Source of the DNA: an uncultured Porphyromonadaceae bacterium
GTDB taxonomy: Bacteria > Bacteroidota > Bacteroidia > Bacteroidales > Muribaculaceae
Reading direction: 5' to 3'
Assembly: GCA_905202215.1 (NCBI GenBank)
Contig: CAJKRG010000026.1
Coordinates: 1 to 37,912, forward strand
DNA length: 37,912 bases
Part shown: positions 17,131 through 25,722 of the stretch, piece by piece
Numbering within the stretch: position 1 is the first letter of the stretch
How the letters are laid out: the number at the start of each line of letters is the position of its first letter
Position numbers and translations under genes: made by a program
Notes under the pieces: generated by a model
What the model saw: the letters and a program-made list of their open reading frames with translations, nothing else
What the model was told of the DNA's origin: nothing
Databases searched by the model: none

Positions 17131-17967
17131 ATGAAGAAAAGTATATTCTTTCTGGCGACGATAGGCGCAGCTGTGTTCGGTCTTGCATCTTGCTCGTCGG
17201 GTTGCGGCAGTGGAGCGGAGGCGTTTGAGACCGATTCGGTGCGTTGGGCCGATTCGCTTGTAATGGACGGTTGCCGGGCGAAGGTCGATATAAAAGGGCT
17301 CTATCCCACCAACGCCAAGACGGCTTTGGCCGACAGTGTGCGTGCCTGGATAGTCGAGCGACTCGAGAACGGAGTCTATGGCAATTCCGGATTCAGAGTA
17401 TCGGTTTCATCTATTGAAGACGGAAAAAAGGTGGTCGAGGAATGTGGAAATACCATTATGGATTTTGTCAAGACGGATTTCGACGGTTTCGTTGCCGACA
17501 GTATTGCCGTGCAGTATGAATTCGATTTCAGTTTTGGGCCGGAATTCCGCTCGGATAGTCTGCTGTCTTATTTCTTTTCGACATATTTATATACCGGAGG
17601 TGCCCATGGCGGCAGCCTCGGCGTGGGGCAGACATTCATCGCCAATACGGGCGACCGTCTGACTGCTGCAAATATCTTTGAGCCTGAAAGCCTTCCTGAA
17701 GTGGTCGAAATAGTGAAAGAAAGTCTCTGGGAGCAGTATTTCAAGGAAAATTCCGAGCCTGGCAGTTCGCTTGGAGATATGCTGCTTGTCAACGTCGATA
17801 CGCTCGGCCTGCCGGCATATCCGCCTGTTTTCGTTGCCAACGGTCTCGAATTTACCTATCAGCAGTATGAAATAGCCTGCTATGCCGCCGGAATGCCCTC
17901 ATGCACCGTCCCATACGAGCGCCTCAAGCCCCTCATGCGCCCGGAAACGGCCCGTCTCCTGCCGTGA
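17131..17967 (+). CDS. DUF3298 (RsiV-like) domain lipoprotein
   Basis: This 278-residue lipoprotein has a lipobox (LASC, Cys21). Residues about 45-160 match the DUF4163-like N-terminal part, and the C-terminal part carries the DUF3298 hallmarks YTGGAHGG (about 153-160) and YQQYEIACYAAGMP (about 249-262). Such proteins sit in the cell envelope. In Bacillus the same domain in RsiV binds lysozyme, but no such role can be claimed here. It is transcribed from the divergent promoter shared with the C10-like gene and ends at a strong terminator. Confidence 0.83.
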   Translation: MKKSIFFLATIGAAVFGLASCSSGCGSGAEAFETDSVRWADSLVMDGCRAKVDIKGLYPTNAKTALADSVRAWIVERLENGVYGNSGFRVSVSSIEDGKKVVEECGNTIMDFVKTDFDGFVADSIAVQYEFDFSFGPEFRSDSLLSYFFSTYLYTGGAHGGSLGVGQTFIANTGDRLTAANIFEPESLPEVVEIVKESLWEQYFKENSEPGSSLGDMLLVNVDTLGLPAYPPVFVANGLEFTYQQYEIACYAAGMPSCTVPYERLKPLMRPETARLLP

Positions 17968-17989
17968 TATTCCTCTACCGTATAGAATA

Positions 17990-18026
17990 CATAAAGGGGC
18001 GCGCTGAAAAAACACGCCCCTTTATG
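17990..18026 (+). terminator. Terminator after the DUF3298 gene
   Basis: A perfect 12-bp stem (17990-18001 with 18015-18026, core AAAGGGGCG/CGCCCCTTT) encloses a 13-nt loop. It begins 22 bp after the stop codon. The T-tract after the stem is short. Confidence 0.75.
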
Positions 18027-18059
18027 CGTTTGGATGCTATTTGGCGGTTAAAATATTTA

Positions 18060-18394
18060 GAGGTTGTTTAATAACATATGTGAAAGCACAGGTTGGTGTA
18101 TTTTTGCTTAAATTGCACATTATGAAGAGGGAGCATAGCGGTTGCTATGTGACCGATGAGTGATGGGCAAGTTAACAAAAAGACGCCAAGACCGAACCAA
18201 TGTTAAAAACGCCTCGTTAAAATCTTATCAGAAACCATTGTCAGTATGGGAACAAAGGCTTCGCCTCCAGAAATTCGGAGTGTCTTTATCTCTTCGACTC
18301 AGTCACATAGCCACCGCTATGCTCCTTCGTCTCAGATATAAAGCCATCTCCGACTTTTTGGCCTGTGCTTTCACATATGTTATTAAACAACCTC
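18060..18394. mobile_element. MITE-like element, 335 bp, 33-bp terminal inverted repeats
   Basis: The ends 18060-18092 and 18362-18394 are perfect 33-bp inverted repeats starting GAGGTTGTTTAATAACA. TTA on both sides (18057-18059 and 18395-18397) looks like a 3-bp target duplication of the TNA type seen with some IS5-family groups. A second, imperfect inverted repeat lies inside (GAGCATAGCGGTTGCTATG near 18130 and its counterpart near 18307-18325). No transposase is encoded: an 80-codon open frame that crosses the right repeat is probably not a gene. A second copy ends at position 52. The remaining 225 bp up to the next gene (18395-18619) hold no recognisable gene or consensus promoter. Confidence 0.8.
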
Positions 18395-18619
18395 TTATAT
18401 AGCCGAATATTTTGTCAGCAAACCATGTGAATGTTTTTTCGAGGCATGAAAACTCGCTCAAAGAGTATAGTAGCAACGCAGGGTAAAGTGTATTTGTTAA
18501 AATAGGTTAACCGATTATGTCCGGTTTGTTACTATAAATTATTATTACTATTATTGCGAAATAAAACCTTTCTATTCCAGAGTGCAGTAAATAACCAAAT
18601 CTAAACCAAGATAAGCAAA

Positions 18620-19646
18620 ATGAAAAAATCCTCTCTAAAAGCTAAGATGGCATTCATCGTGGCGAGCGTTGCCTTTATCCTTCCAGTGGCAGGTTGCTCC
18701 AGCGACGAGCCTGCCTTAACTCCATCAGAACCGTTATCTGTGAAATCAGATATTCGAAGTGTTGAAGATGCTTGCAATATCGCAATCGCTTTCCTAAGTG
18801 CTGATTCCGATGCTCCTCAGTCTCGTTCTATTTCCGATATTGAGAATGTCAAAGTCGGATATGGTAACAATAGCAGGAGTTCTGCGGATACATTGTTCTA
18901 TTCTGTCAATCTGTCTGATGACGGTGGGTTTGTCCTCGTTTCAGCTCCAAAAGCTGCAGAACCAGTCCTTGCCTATGTTGAAGCAGGGTCTTATGATCCA
19001 GCTGAAACTTCGAATAATCCAGGTTTTAACCTTTTTATCGAAAAATCGAAGGCGTATACGACCTATGCTTCTGCTTTTGGGAGTTCTGGAAAATTGTGAA
19101 GCTACAGATGAAAGTCATAAAGCACTTGCATATCTTTGTCGTGAATTAGGCCATAGAAATAACGCAGAATATTTAACATTGGAAAAAGATGGCGCTTTAG
19201 GAACTGCTGCATCGAGTGAAGTTGCAAATTCATTGTATAAAATACTGTTGCCATCTCGAAATGTTATGGGATATAAACCATTCAATTATACATGTTTTAA
19301 TAATTTGATATTGAATATGGTGTCGGCTAAGGCTGTCGCACATTTTAGAGGAAGTGATTATTCAACAGGTGGTCATGCGTGGGTCTGTGAAGGAGGTAGA
19401 CATTATGAATATCACACAGCGTGTTATTTTACCAATGGAGAAGAAGATGTTCGAAATACATATTATTTTTATTTTAATTGGGGGTGGAATGGTGATTTTA
19501 ATGGATATTTTTTAGGAGATGTCTATGATCCGAGTCAAGCCATAAGTGAAGAAGATTTACCTCCTATCCCTAACGATTTACTTCCATTTAAACCAATTAA
19601 TCGGAGTGACTATTCAAAAGATGTTTACTATTATATGATTTATTGA
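18620..19646 (+). pseudogene. C10 (streptopain-like) cysteine protease, internally deleted and frameshifted
   Basis: The first frame (18620-19099) encodes a lipoprotein signal (VAGC, then SSDEPA) and a Spi/I69-like prodomain with GGFVLVSA and PVLAYVEAGSY. It stops at 19099. The reading continues in the +1 frame from about 19085 to 19646 with the second half of a C10 enzyme: ATDESHKALAYLC, then the catalytic His motif GGHAWVCEGG and the FNWGWNGDFNGYF motif. The segment between them, which should hold TxWxQ and the nucleophile motif GCVATAxAQIM (about 100 residues), is absent. So an internal deletion of roughly 300 bp, plus a frame change, has destroyed the protease. The 5' part is much more GC-rich than the 3' part, which suggests a fusion of two sources. 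Confidence 0.82.
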
Positions 19647-19651
19647 AAAAT

Positions 19652-20866
19652 ATGAGAAACTTAGTTATTTTCACAACCATTGCGATAGCTTTTGTTGTGA
19701 CTGCATGCTCCAGCGACGAGCCTGCCTCGGAAGGCAGTACAACTATTGCTGTTCCTACAATAGAACTGACAGCGCCGGCCAGTAGGGCGGCTGTTGCGGT
19801 TCAGGATTTCAATATCGATTTCTTCCGCAATGTGGCTATTTCCGACAATTACAAGGGCAAGAATGTGTCTTGTTCTCCTATGAGCGCCACAATGTTGCTT
19901 TCCTTGCTTTCGAATGCAGCTTCCGACGAGACCGCGGCTGAAATTGCAGCCGTGCTTGGCTACTCCGACAGCAACGACCTCAATGAGCTTTATGCCACTC
20001 TTGCAACAAGGCTACCGTCACTTGACCCTAAGGCCAAACTTTCATTCGGAAACTCGGTGTGGTATCATCACGAATATACTCTGACGAAAGATTTCAGTGA
20101 TATCGCTAAGGAGTATTACAAGGCTGATATATTCAAACGTGATATGTCTGGAAAATCAAGCGGAGTCAATGATGAGATTAATTCGTGGGTAAACGACAAT
20201 ACCAATGGTCTGATTAAGAATATCGAAGTGCAATTACCTTTACTCTGCTCTCTCATCAATGCCGCTTATTTCAAGGCTGAATGGAAAGACTCATTCAAAT
20301 CCGAAAATACGAATAAAGCTACGTTCAAAGGTGTCGACGGCGATTCTCAAATAGATATGATGCATCGTGAAGGCTCTTACCTCTATGAACGTACCGAAGC
20401 CTACGAGGCCATAGAAATGCCATTTGGAGCTGGTGCTTTCAATGCCGCATTTATTATGCCGGCATCAGATTTGGAGGCATTCGTGAAATCTGACGCTTTA
20501 AGCGGATTATGGTCGAATAACCCGAAGGCCTGCAATATCGACCTGTCATTACCTAAGTTCAAGATTGCAGAAGACGAGAATCTTAATCTTATAGAGATTC
20601 TTTGTGATATGGGTGTGAAGAGTCTTGCAACTCCCGGCATGATGAGGCTTTTCAATGAATTGCCGGATGCTGATTTTGTCAAGGTAAGCCAAAAAACATC
20701 TGTCGAGTTTAGTGAGCAGGGGGCCGAAGCAGCTTCTGTCACATGGACAGATTCGGAAATAAGCACCGGTTTTATTCCTGTTTCTTTTGACCGTCCGTTT
20801 ATTTTCCTGATAACAGAGAAGAGCACAAAGACTATTCTTTTTGCAGGCAAGATCGTGTCGCTTTGA
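19652..20866 (+). CDS. Serpin family serine/cysteine protease inhibitor lipoprotein
   Basis: This 404-residue serpin has a lipoprotein signal (VVTAC followed by SSDEPA) and a complete serpin fold: SPMSATMLLSLLSNAA (breach/shutter helix), INAAYFKAEWKDSF, IEMPFG, and the C-terminal FDRPFIFLI. The reactive loop hinge is EQGAEAASVTW, which has the small residues needed for insertion. Counting from the hinge Glu (P17) as in antitrypsin, P1-P1' falls on Ser-Thr in SEISTGF. Serpins trap proteases by covalent insertion. It is predicted to be lipid-anchored and, from the acidic residues after Cys, possibly surface exposed. It follows the C10 protease remnant directly and shares a 22-bp identical stretch with it (19706-19727 and 18695-18716). 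A TTG at 19643 overlapping the previous stop is an alternative start. Confidence 0.92.
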   Translation: MRNLVIFTTIAIAFVVTACSSDEPASEGSTTIAVPTIELTAPASRAAVAVQDFNIDFFRNVAISDNYKGKNVSCSPMSATMLLSLLSNAASDETAAEIAAVLGYSDSNDLNELYATLATRLPSLDPKAKLSFGNSVWYHHEYTLTKDFSDIAKEYYKADIFKRDMSGKSSGVNDEINSWVNDNTNGLIKNIEVQLPLLCSLINAAYFKAEWKDSFKSENTNKATFKGVDGDSQIDMMHREGSYLYERTEAYEAIEMPFGAGAFNAAFIMPASDLEAFVKSDALSGLWSNNPKACNIDLSLPKFKIAEDENLNLIEILCDMGVKSLATPGMMRLFNELPDADFVKVSQKTSVEFSEQGAEAASVTWTDSEISTGFIPVSFDRPFIFLITEKSTKTILFAGKIVSL

Positions 20867-20887
20867 TTATTCAGACTGAATGATATA

Positions 20888-20925
20888 AACAGAGGCAGGC
20901 TTCGGAGTGAACGCCTGCCTCTGTT
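20888..20925. terminator. Bidirectional terminator between serpin and GH78 genes
   Basis: A perfect 13-bp stem (20888-20900 with 20913-20925) surrounds a 12-nt loop and is followed by ATTTTT on the plus strand. It lies between two convergent genes. Confidence 0.85.
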
Positions 20926-20985
20926 ATTTTTGGAGTACGGAAAGTTTTAAAGCATATTATGAAACACCCATATCCTGATGGTGTG

Positions 20986-23715
20986 TTATTTGGTGGTGAA
21001 GGTGTAGGTGCCGGAGCCGATGGTGGTGTGGGTGTTGCCGTCGGTTTCGGTGGTGGAGATGAGTCCGGTGGTGTCGCCCTGCAGCGAGGCTCCGAGGGCG
21101 GAGGGGAGCACGATTTCGGCGGTGGTGTTGGCAGGAACGGTCACTGTCCATTCGAAGGTGTCGCCGTTTTTGCTCCATTGGCTGCTTACGGTGCCGTATG
21201 GGGTGCGGTGTGTGGCTTTAACACCGCTCAGTCCTTCGGGGAAGACAGGTTTCATCAGTATTTTCTTGAAACCGACAGCGTCGGGGTGGTTTTTGATGCC
21301 GGCAAGGTCTTCGTACATCCATATGAGCACGTCGCCGAGGAGCATCACGTGGTTGCGCGAGTTCATGGCGGGGTCGGCGGTGTCGCCGTTCCATAGTTCC
21401 CAGATTGTGGTCGCGCCCCGGCGTATCATGTAGCCCCAGGAGGGGTGTGTGTCGTTCGAGGCAATCCGGAAGGCGAGATCGGCGTTGCCGTGATCGGTGA
21501 GACCGCGCATGAGGTGTTGTATGCCGAGCACGCCTACACTCACATGACCGTCGCATTCCTCGACAGTGCGCCGTACGGCATTGTCGCACACGGCCTGACC
21601 GTCGCCTTCGGGCACGAGGCCGAGCTGCAGCGACAGCAGATTGGCCGTCACGGTATTGTTGGCGTAGCTGTGTGTGTCGGGGTTATAGAAGCGGGCATTG
21701 TATGCCTCTTTCATTTTTCCGGCAATGTCGGCATAGCGGGCCTTGTCGTCGGGGAAATTGTTGAGTTCGGCGAAATCCTGCATAAGCTGCAGAATACTGT
21801 AGAATACCGCTGTCGACAGAAGCTGACCGTCGGTGCGCCGGGCCGGATCGTTGGAGTGTATGAGTTCGAGCGATTCAGGAGGCAGGCACCAGTCGCCGTA
21901 AGTGTCGGTTGTGATGATATAATCGGTCATATGGTCGGCCATCATGTGCTCTACCCATTTCTTCATGCTGGGATAGCGGTTTCGGATCGAATAATCGTCG
22001 CCGAAGTTGCGCCGGAGCATGTCGGCTACATAGAAATATGCCGCCGGCCATGTCACATCGTCCTGATGGAGCGTCCAGTATCGGGGCGATACGTCGGATA
22101 TGCTGCCTGCGTCGCTCATCGATTCCTCGATGTCGGCGAGCCATTTGCGGTAGAGGAGGGCGTTGTCGAAGAGGAAGCTCTCGCCGTATGCGCCGGTGGT
22201 GCGGTCGCCGAGCCAGCCGTGGCGCTCGTCGCGCTGCGGGCAGTCGGTCGGCATGCCGCGGTAGTTGCCGCGAATGCCGTGGTAGGCGTTGCGGTGGAGC
22301 TTGTTGAGTATTTCGTCGGAGCTTTCGAAGGTGCCTGTCGAAGCCATGTCGTCGTATATCACCAGACCTTCGATATCGTCGACTGACGGTTCGGCGTCGG
22401 TTCCGTCGATTTCCATGAAGCGGAAGCCGTGATATACGAATTCGGGCTGCCACTCGAAGGTGCCGTCGGCCGCGGGGATATAGGTATCCTCGGCGAGGGC
22501 GGAGCGGAGGTTCTCGACGTAGAGCTGTGTGTCGTCATCGTTTTTGAGGACTTCGGCGAAGCGCATTTTCACGGGCTGGCCGGCGATGCCGTTCAGCCGT
22601 ACGCGCGGAAATCCGACCATATTCTGTCCCATGTCGACGATATAGCGCTTGTCGCCTACCTTGCGTACTGACTGGGGTCTGATTTTATCCATGACCTTTA
22701 TCGAGGGCGACATCTGGGCCTTGAGAGCGCCGGCGGGAGCCTCCATCAGTGCGGCGTCCTGCCACGACGAGTCGTCGTATCCCCGCGCGGTCCAGTCGCC
22801 GAGTGTCATCGAGGCGTCGAAGACCTCGCCGTCGTATTCGTTGTTGGCGCGCACGGGGCCGTCGGCGGTCGCGCGCCAAGTGCCGTCGGTCACGATGGTT
22901 TCGGTAGTGCCGTCGGGATATTCCACCTCAAGTTCGGCTATGAGGCGCGGAAGGCCCCATGCGAGCATGCCGTGTTCGCGCATGGGGAAATAGCGGCCGT
23001 TGCCGAGGGCTACGCCGATGGCATTGTCGCCCCGGTCGAGCATGCCGGTGACGTCGTAGGTGAGGTAGGGCACGGAAGCGTCGTAGAGGGAGGGCAGCGG
23101 GCCGAACACATCGTCACCAACGCGGGCACCGTTGAGATAGCAGTACGACGAACCGATGCCCGACACATTCAGCATGGCTCTGACCGGCTTGTCGGCGAGG
23201 GCGAATTCCTTGCGCAGATAGCGGGCCGGCAGGGTGGTGCGGTTGTCGGCTATTTTTATGTCGGTGGAATCGTTGAGGCCTATCCACTGCGCTGTCCAGG
23301 GTTTTTCGGGGTCGCGGGCGGTGGTGAAGCGCGCCGGAGCGGCGGTGTATTCTTTGCCGTCGGTGGTGCGGACGGTGACGCGCCACCAGTATGTGGTGTT
23401 GCCCTTGAGGGCGGGGCCTGTATATTCGACGAGGTGCGAGCGGTCGGACTCTATGACGCCCGAATTCCATACGTCGGCCTTGCCGAGGCTGTTTTTGTCT
23501 TCGGCAAGCTCAATCTGATATGATTTCTGCATTATGCCGCGGCCGTCGGCATTGAGAATCCATGAGAAGCGCGGATTTTCCATGGCTATGCCCACGGGAG
23601 CGGCGCGGAATTCCACACTCGTCTCCAGGGCCTCGTTCTTGTCGGCACACGATGTCAGCGCGGGCAGCAGTGCCAGAAATAACAATAGACAGTACTTGGA
23701 TAAAAAGGTTTTCAT
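20986..23715 (-). CDS. GH78 alpha-L-rhamnosidase, lipoprotein
   Basis: This 909-residue enzyme hydrolyses terminal alpha-L-rhamnose from glycans or glycosides. A lipoprotein signal ends at LTSC (Cys23). An FN3-like N-terminal domain (about 30-135, NPRFSWIL, YWWRVTV) is followed by the beta-sandwich domains (about 140-420, with ARYLRKEFAL and NGRVGDDVFGP-like features) and the (alpha/alpha)6 catalytic barrel (about 440-790) with the acidic motif PTDCPQRDERHGWLGD (general acid Glu expected at 497). A C-terminal beta-sandwich completes it. Motifs and length fit GH78. It is a single gene with no SusC/D pair in the window. Confidence 0.94.
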   Translation of the reverse strand: MKTFLSKYCLLLFLALLPALTSCADKNEALETSVEFRAAPVGIAMENPRFSWILNADGRGIMQKSYQIELAEDKNSLGKADVWNSGVIESDRSHLVEYTGPALKGNTTYWWRVTVRTTDGKEYTAAPARFTTARDPEKPWTAQWIGLNDSTDIKIADNRTTLPARYLRKEFALADKPVRAMLNVSGIGSSYCYLNGARVGDDVFGPLPSLYDASVPYLTYDVTGMLDRGDNAIGVALGNGRYFPMREHGMLAWGLPRLIAELEVEYPDGTTETIVTDGTWRATADGPVRANNEYDGEVFDASMTLGDWTARGYDDSSWQDAALMEAPAGALKAQMSPSIKVMDKIRPQSVRKVGDKRYIVDMGQNMVGFPRVRLNGIAGQPVKMRFAEVLKNDDDTQLYVENLRSALAEDTYIPAADGTFEWQPEFVYHGFRFMEIDGTDAEPSVDDIEGLVIYDDMASTGTFESSDEILNKLHRNAYHGIRGNYRGMPTDCPQRDERHGWLGDRTTGAYGESFLFDNALLYRKWLADIEESMSDAGSISDVSPRYWTLHQDDVTWPAAYFYVADMLRRNFGDDYSIRNRYPSMKKWVEHMMADHMTDYIITTDTYGDWCLPPESLELIHSNDPARRTDGQLLSTAVFYSILQLMQDFAELNNFPDDKARYADIAGKMKEAYNARFYNPDTHSYANNTVTANLLSLQLGLVPEGDGQAVCDNAVRRTVEECDGHVSVGVLGIQHLMRGLTDHGNADLAFRIASNDTHPSWGYMIRRGATTIWELWNGDTADPAMNSRNHVMLLGDVLIWMYEDLAGIKNHPDAVGFKKILMKPVFPEGLSGVKATHRTPYGTVSSQWSKNGDTFEWTVTVPANTTAEIVLPSALGASLQGDTTGLISTTETDGNTHTTIGSGTYTFTTK

Positions 23716-23801
23716 GTGATAAATGGTTTTGCGGCGTGAAATTACAAAAATTATGACACAGCTCTGTTCCTGTTTCTGCCAAAGCCGTAAATTGTACCTG
23801 C

Positions 23802-23838
23802 AAAAAGACGCCCGGGCACTTGTGGAAGCGTCCGGGCG
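23802..23838 (-). terminator. Terminator after the lipoprotein FKBP gene
   Basis: On the minus strand the arms 23830-23838 and 23809-23817 form a 9-bp GC-rich stem with one mismatch, followed by TCTTTTTG. It lies 24 bp after the stop codon of the FKBP gene at 23862. Confidence 0.65.
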
Positions 23839-23861
23839 AAAAATCGTGTAGGTTTCTTCGG

Positions 23862-24737
23862 TTATTCGGGATCGATGTCGAGGACCTCGACGTCGAACAC
23901 AAGCATTTCGTTGGGGCCGATACCGGCGGCAGGCTGACCGTTGGGGCCGTATGCGAGTTCGCCGGGGATATAAAGGGTGGCGCGGCCTGTCTTGCCGAGA
24001 AGCATAATGCCTTCACGGAAACCGGGAACGACACCCTGGAGGTTGAATGTGGCGGGATTGCGGCCGTCGGTGCTGTCGAATACATCGCCGTTGAGATGAC
24101 GGCCGGTGTAGTTGACCACTACAGTCGAATTTTCCTTAGCCTTATCGCCCTGACCTTCGTCCTCGATCTTGTAGGAGAGGCCCGAGGGGGCGGTCTTCAC
24201 GCTGCTGTCCTTTGCTTTGAGGTCGGCCACGTATTTCTCGCCGGCTTTCACGTTTTCGAGGGCTTCGGGAGCCTCGGCTTTCTTTTTGGCGGCATCAGCG
24301 GCAGCCTGCTCGCGGGCCTCGGAGATGAGGCGCTGCATGAGCTGGAGAGAAGACTGAGCGTCCATGGTGTTGATGCTGTCGGCAAGGAAGGCGCGCTTGA
24401 AAGCGGCCATGGCCTTGGCGCGGTCGATATGGGCGCCCTGTTCGTCGAGCTGGCTCATTTCGCCGAGCATCTGCAGGGCTACCTGCATGCCCATCCGGGT
24501 ATTCTGGTCTTCATCGGCACCGAATACGATCTGCATGCCGCGGAGGAATTCTTTTTTCTGTGCATCGGCGTTTTCCTTGTGCTGGAAATCAGCGCCGAGA
24601 ACGGTGCCTACATAGTCGCCGTAGGCATTCGACAGAGAGTCGTTAGTGGGGGTCGAGCAGGAGCCGTCGCCGCATTTGCCGCACGACACCGTGGCAAGAG
24701 CCAGGAGGGCGCAAGCGCCCAGAATCAATTTCTTCAT
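23862..24737 (-). CDS. FKBP-type peptidyl-prolyl isomerase, lipoprotein
   Basis: This 291-residue protein has a lipobox (TVSC, Cys19), an N-terminal helical FkpA/Mip-like dimerisation region (about 35-180, with the lysine/alanine-rich AAADAAKKKAEA stretch) and a C-terminal FKBP domain (about 190-290: VVVNYTGRHLNGDVFDST, VVPGFREG, LYIPGELAYG). It should catalyse prolyl cis-trans isomerisation and assist folding at the periplasmic face of a membrane. It is the last of three FKBP genes in the same direction and lies 16 bp after the second one, which suggests co-transcription. Confidence 0.92.
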   Translation of the reverse strand: MKKLILGACALLALATVSCGKCGDGSCSTPTNDSLSNAYGDYVGTVLGADFQHKENADAQKKEFLRGMQIVFGADEDQNTRMGMQVALQMLGEMSQLDEQGAHIDRAKAMAAFKRAFLADSINTMDAQSSLQLMQRLISEAREQAAADAAKKKAEAPEALENVKAGEKYVADLKAKDSSVKTAPSGLSYKIEDEGQGDKAKENSTVVVNYTGRHLNGDVFDSTDGRNPATFNLQGVVPGFREGIMLLGKTGRATLYIPGELAYGPNGQPAAGIGPNEMLVFDVEVLDIDPE

Positions 24738-24753
24738 ATCGTTATTGTGTTGG

Positions 24754-25422
24754 TTAATTTCTGATATCTACCAGCTCGACATCGAAGCGCAGCGGTGTGT
24801 CGGGCGGTATTACGCCGCCTGCGCCCTGCTGTCCGTAGGCGAGTTCGGCTGGAATGGTGAGTATATAGTTTCCTCCGGCCTGCATGAGGCATATGCCTTC
24901 GGTCATGCCTTTTACGAGGTTTGAGGCGCGAGTCTCCATCGGGTCCTGTTCGGGCGTTATTTCGTCGAAAACAGTGCCGTCGGGGAGCACTCCGCGGTAG
25001 CGCATCAGCACGACCGATTCAGGCGTGGGATGGGGGCCGTTGCCGGGCGTCATAGTCTCGAAAACGAGGCCCGAGGGCTGCACCGTGGCGCCGGGGCGAG
25101 CCTTGGCCTCGGCCATGAAGCGGTCGTTGACCGCCTTGCGGGCGTCGGCTACGGCTGTCATCACGCTCTCGTAGGCGGCGGTGTGTGCCTCGCGGCTGTA
25201 TGGCTTGCCGAGGTCTTCCTTCACCAGAGAGAGGATTTCGGCGCTGTCGAGTTGCAGACCCTGCGCGGAGAGGTCGGCGAAAGCCTGCTGCATGGCTATC
25301 TTGAAATTCGAGGCTATGAAAGCGGCCACGGCGCGCTGTGTCGAGTCGGCAGGCGCCGTTGCGGCCCCCGCGGGGAGGGCCGTAGCGGCAAGTGCCAGTA
25401 TCGTAGCGGCTAAAATTCGCAT
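24754..25422 (-). CDS. FKBP-type peptidyl-prolyl isomerase, periplasmic
   Basis: This 222-residue FKBP has a cleavable Sec signal peptide (cleavage near AGAATA, about 18-22) and no lipobox. A short helical N-terminal part (25-115) precedes the FKBP domain (about 120-221: LMRYRGVLPDGTVFDE, KGMTEGICLM, LTIPAELAYG). The stretch around 150-160 (TPEQDPMETRAS) is atypical. It is likely a soluble periplasmic folding helper. It lies 300 bp after the cytoplasmic FKBP gene and 16 bp before the lipoprotein FKBP gene. Confidence 0.9.
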   Translation of the reverse strand: MRILAATILALAATALPAGAATAPADSTQRAVAAFIASNFKIAMQQAFADLSAQGLQLDSAEILSLVKEDLGKPYSREAHTAAYESVMTAVADARKAVNDRFMAEAKARPGATVQPSGLVFETMTPGNGPHPTPESVVLMRYRGVLPDGTVFDEITPEQDPMETRASNLVKGMTEGICLMQAGGNYILTIPAELAYGQQGAGGVIPPDTPLRFDVELVDIRN

Positions 25423-25722
25423 TTATGTCAGATAATAAGTAATTGAAGTTTCGCAAGTTTTCAACTTGCTCAACGTGAAGGGTGGATAGTGAAAGGTGAA
25501 GATATTAGTTATTTATTATAAGGAAGTATTATCTTCACTCAGGCAAAGCCTGAATTTCACTTTTCACTTTATTCACTTCAACTTGAGCTTGCGAAAGTTG
25601 AGTAAGTAATAAGGGCCAGGTAATGAGTACCGCCGGTCAAGGAATAATTAGTAAGTTGAGAAATAAGGAGCTGGGTATTCACTAACCATTAACCATTAAC
25701 CTTTAACCCTTAACCCCAAAAA
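25423..25722. other. Intergenic region with long imperfect inverted repeat and simple repeats
   Basis: This 300-bp gap has no gene. TTTCGCAAG near 25449-25457 faces CTTGCGAAA near 25588-25596, and GTGAAGAT (about 25496-25503) faces ATCTTCAC (25531-25538), giving a long imperfect hairpin. Inside lies a small perfect hairpin, TCAGGCAAAGCCTGA (25539-25553). GTGAA/TTCAC microrepeats fill much of the rest. At 25681-25716 stands a TTAACC-type repeat directly after the stop of the third FKBP gene. The function is unknown. Transcript processing, termination or a non-coding repeat family are possible. Confidence 0.6.

Noticed and set aside
18160..18402. 80-codon open frame inside the MITE-like element
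   Set aside because: It runs through the terminal inverted repeat and has no transposase motif; likely chance.
20959..21396. Plus-strand Gly/Val-rich open frame over the GH78 3' end
   Set aside because: Low-complexity shadow of the rhamnosidase gene.
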